From NCBI RefSeq assembly GCF_016792905.1, contig NZ_JAEULP010000083.1, positions 1-40,398 of the forward strand: a stretch of 40,398 bases of DNA, given 5' to 3'. Positions 40,001 through 40,398 of the stretch are shown in pieces. This DNA comes from Tabrizicola sp. (GTDB taxonomy: Bacteria; Pseudomonadota; Alphaproteobacteria; Rhodobacterales; Rhodobacteraceae). The position numbers were made by a program, and so were the translations under genes. The notes below the pieces were generated by a model, which searched no databases, was not told where the DNA came from, and saw nothing but the letters and a program-made list of their open reading frames with translations. The number at the start of each line of letters is the position of its first letter. Position 1 is the first letter of the stretch.

Positions 40001-40398
40001 ATGAGTTTGGGGGTGCCGATGGACCTTGCCGGACAGATCCTGATCGCCATGCCGGGGATGGCGGACCCGCGTTTTGAGCGGAGCGTCGTGCTGATCTGTG
40101 CCCATTCGGAGGAAGGGGCGATGGGGCTGATCGTCAACAAGCCGTTGGAAGATTTAAGCTTTTCCGGGCTTCTGGAGCATCTGAACATCCCCCTCGGACC
40201 TGCGGGCCGCGACATCCGGGTGCTCTTTGGCGGGCCGGTGGAGAGGGGGCGGGGGTTCGTCCTGCACTCCGCCGACTGGGAGCGGGAGGGCGAGGGCACG
40301 ATGCAGGTGCCGGGCGGGCTGGAGATGACCGCGACGGTGAACATCCTGGAGGCTTTGGCGAAGGGTGAGGGTCCGGGCAAGGCCTTGCTGGCGCTGGG
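40001..40398 (+). CDS. YqgE/AlgH family protein, N-terminal part cut by window edge
   Basis: An open frame running off the right edge (132 codons seen). The protein reads MDLAGQILIAMPGMADPRFERSVVLIC, AHSEEGAMGLIVNKPL, and LFGGPVERGRGFVLHS, all hallmarks of the YqgE/AlgH family (DUF179), conserved proteins of uncertain role. The start may be ATG 40001 or the ATG at 40019, which begins closer to the family's usual N-terminus. It diverges from the DsbD-like gene; the 122-bp gap between them shows no clear promoter. Confidence 0.9.
   Translation, partial: MSLGVPMDLAGQILIAMPGMADPRFERSVVLICAHSEEGAMGLIVNKPLEDLSFSGLLEHLNIPLGPAGRDIRVLFGGPVERGRGFVLHSADWEREGEGTMQVPGGLEMTATVNILEALAKGEGPGKALLAL

Noticed and set aside
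1-40398. Biosynthetic, phage-defence, toxin-antitoxin or CRISPR locus
   Set aside because: No repeats-spacers, nuclease/helicase sets, toxin-antitoxin pairs or large synthase domains were seen in reading both strands.

Overview
The window is a high-GC, gene-dense chromosomal segment from an alphaproteobacterium. The best fit is the Rhodobacter/Tabrizicola/Gemmobacter part of the Paracoccaceae. The reasons are the plant-type GshA, the DUF6502 protein, the pseudo-dihydroorotase beside pyrB, the glcDEF layout and many ATGA/TGATG start-stop overlaps. No rRNA, tRNA, CRISPR array or phage genes were seen. The only mobile DNA is the edge of an IS30-type transposase gene at 1-91.

Layout. 1-5.1 kb: IS30 edge, REP-like hairpins, amidase, a YgiD-type dioxygenase, an amino-acid-type ABC binding protein plus permease with no ATPase gene, and a DUF599 membrane protein. 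5.2-9.1 kb: the glycolate oxidase operon glcD-glcE-glcF. 9.1-13.2 kb: an unusual envelope or secreted cluster. It holds a 58-residue lipoprotein coupled to a DUF6502 protein with a helix-turn-helix-like segment, a divergent VWA lipoprotein, and two translationally coupled trypsin-like proteases. The divergent gap carries two related 17-bp operator-like sites. 13.2-19.1 kb: stress and signalling. It holds hsp20, a COG4315-type periplasmic protein with an ECF sigma and membrane anti-sigma, then a second ECF sigma coupled to a YfbK-like VWA membrane protein, then a peptidoglycan-binding-like exported protein. 19.2-27.4 kb, minus strand: aminotransferase, SDR, YghU, succinate-semialdehyde dehydrogenase, a membrane coiled-coil protein with a large OmpA/BON-like protein, and ubiA. 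Two copies of a three-hairpin intergenic repeat lie here.

27.4-32.4 kb, plus strand: rsmE-GNAT-membrane protein, overlapping, then gshA and pepT. 32.4-39.9 kb, minus strand: a long run reading dsbD-N-like, family-4-like UDG, lysE, moaB, pyrB, four small proteins (two look like bacterial PH-domain membrane proteins), a dihydroorotase-like protein that has lost catalytic residues, and plsY. 40.0 kb: the start of a YqgE/AlgH gene.

The strongest candidates for undescribed biology are: the DUF6502/VWA/protease cluster with its twin operator; the sigma-VWA pair, where the VWA protein sits in the anti-sigma position; the small PH-like membrane genes set between pyrB and pseudo-pyrC; and the triple-hairpin repeat with compensatory base changes. 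All functional calls come from reading sequence motifs by eye; no database search was run.
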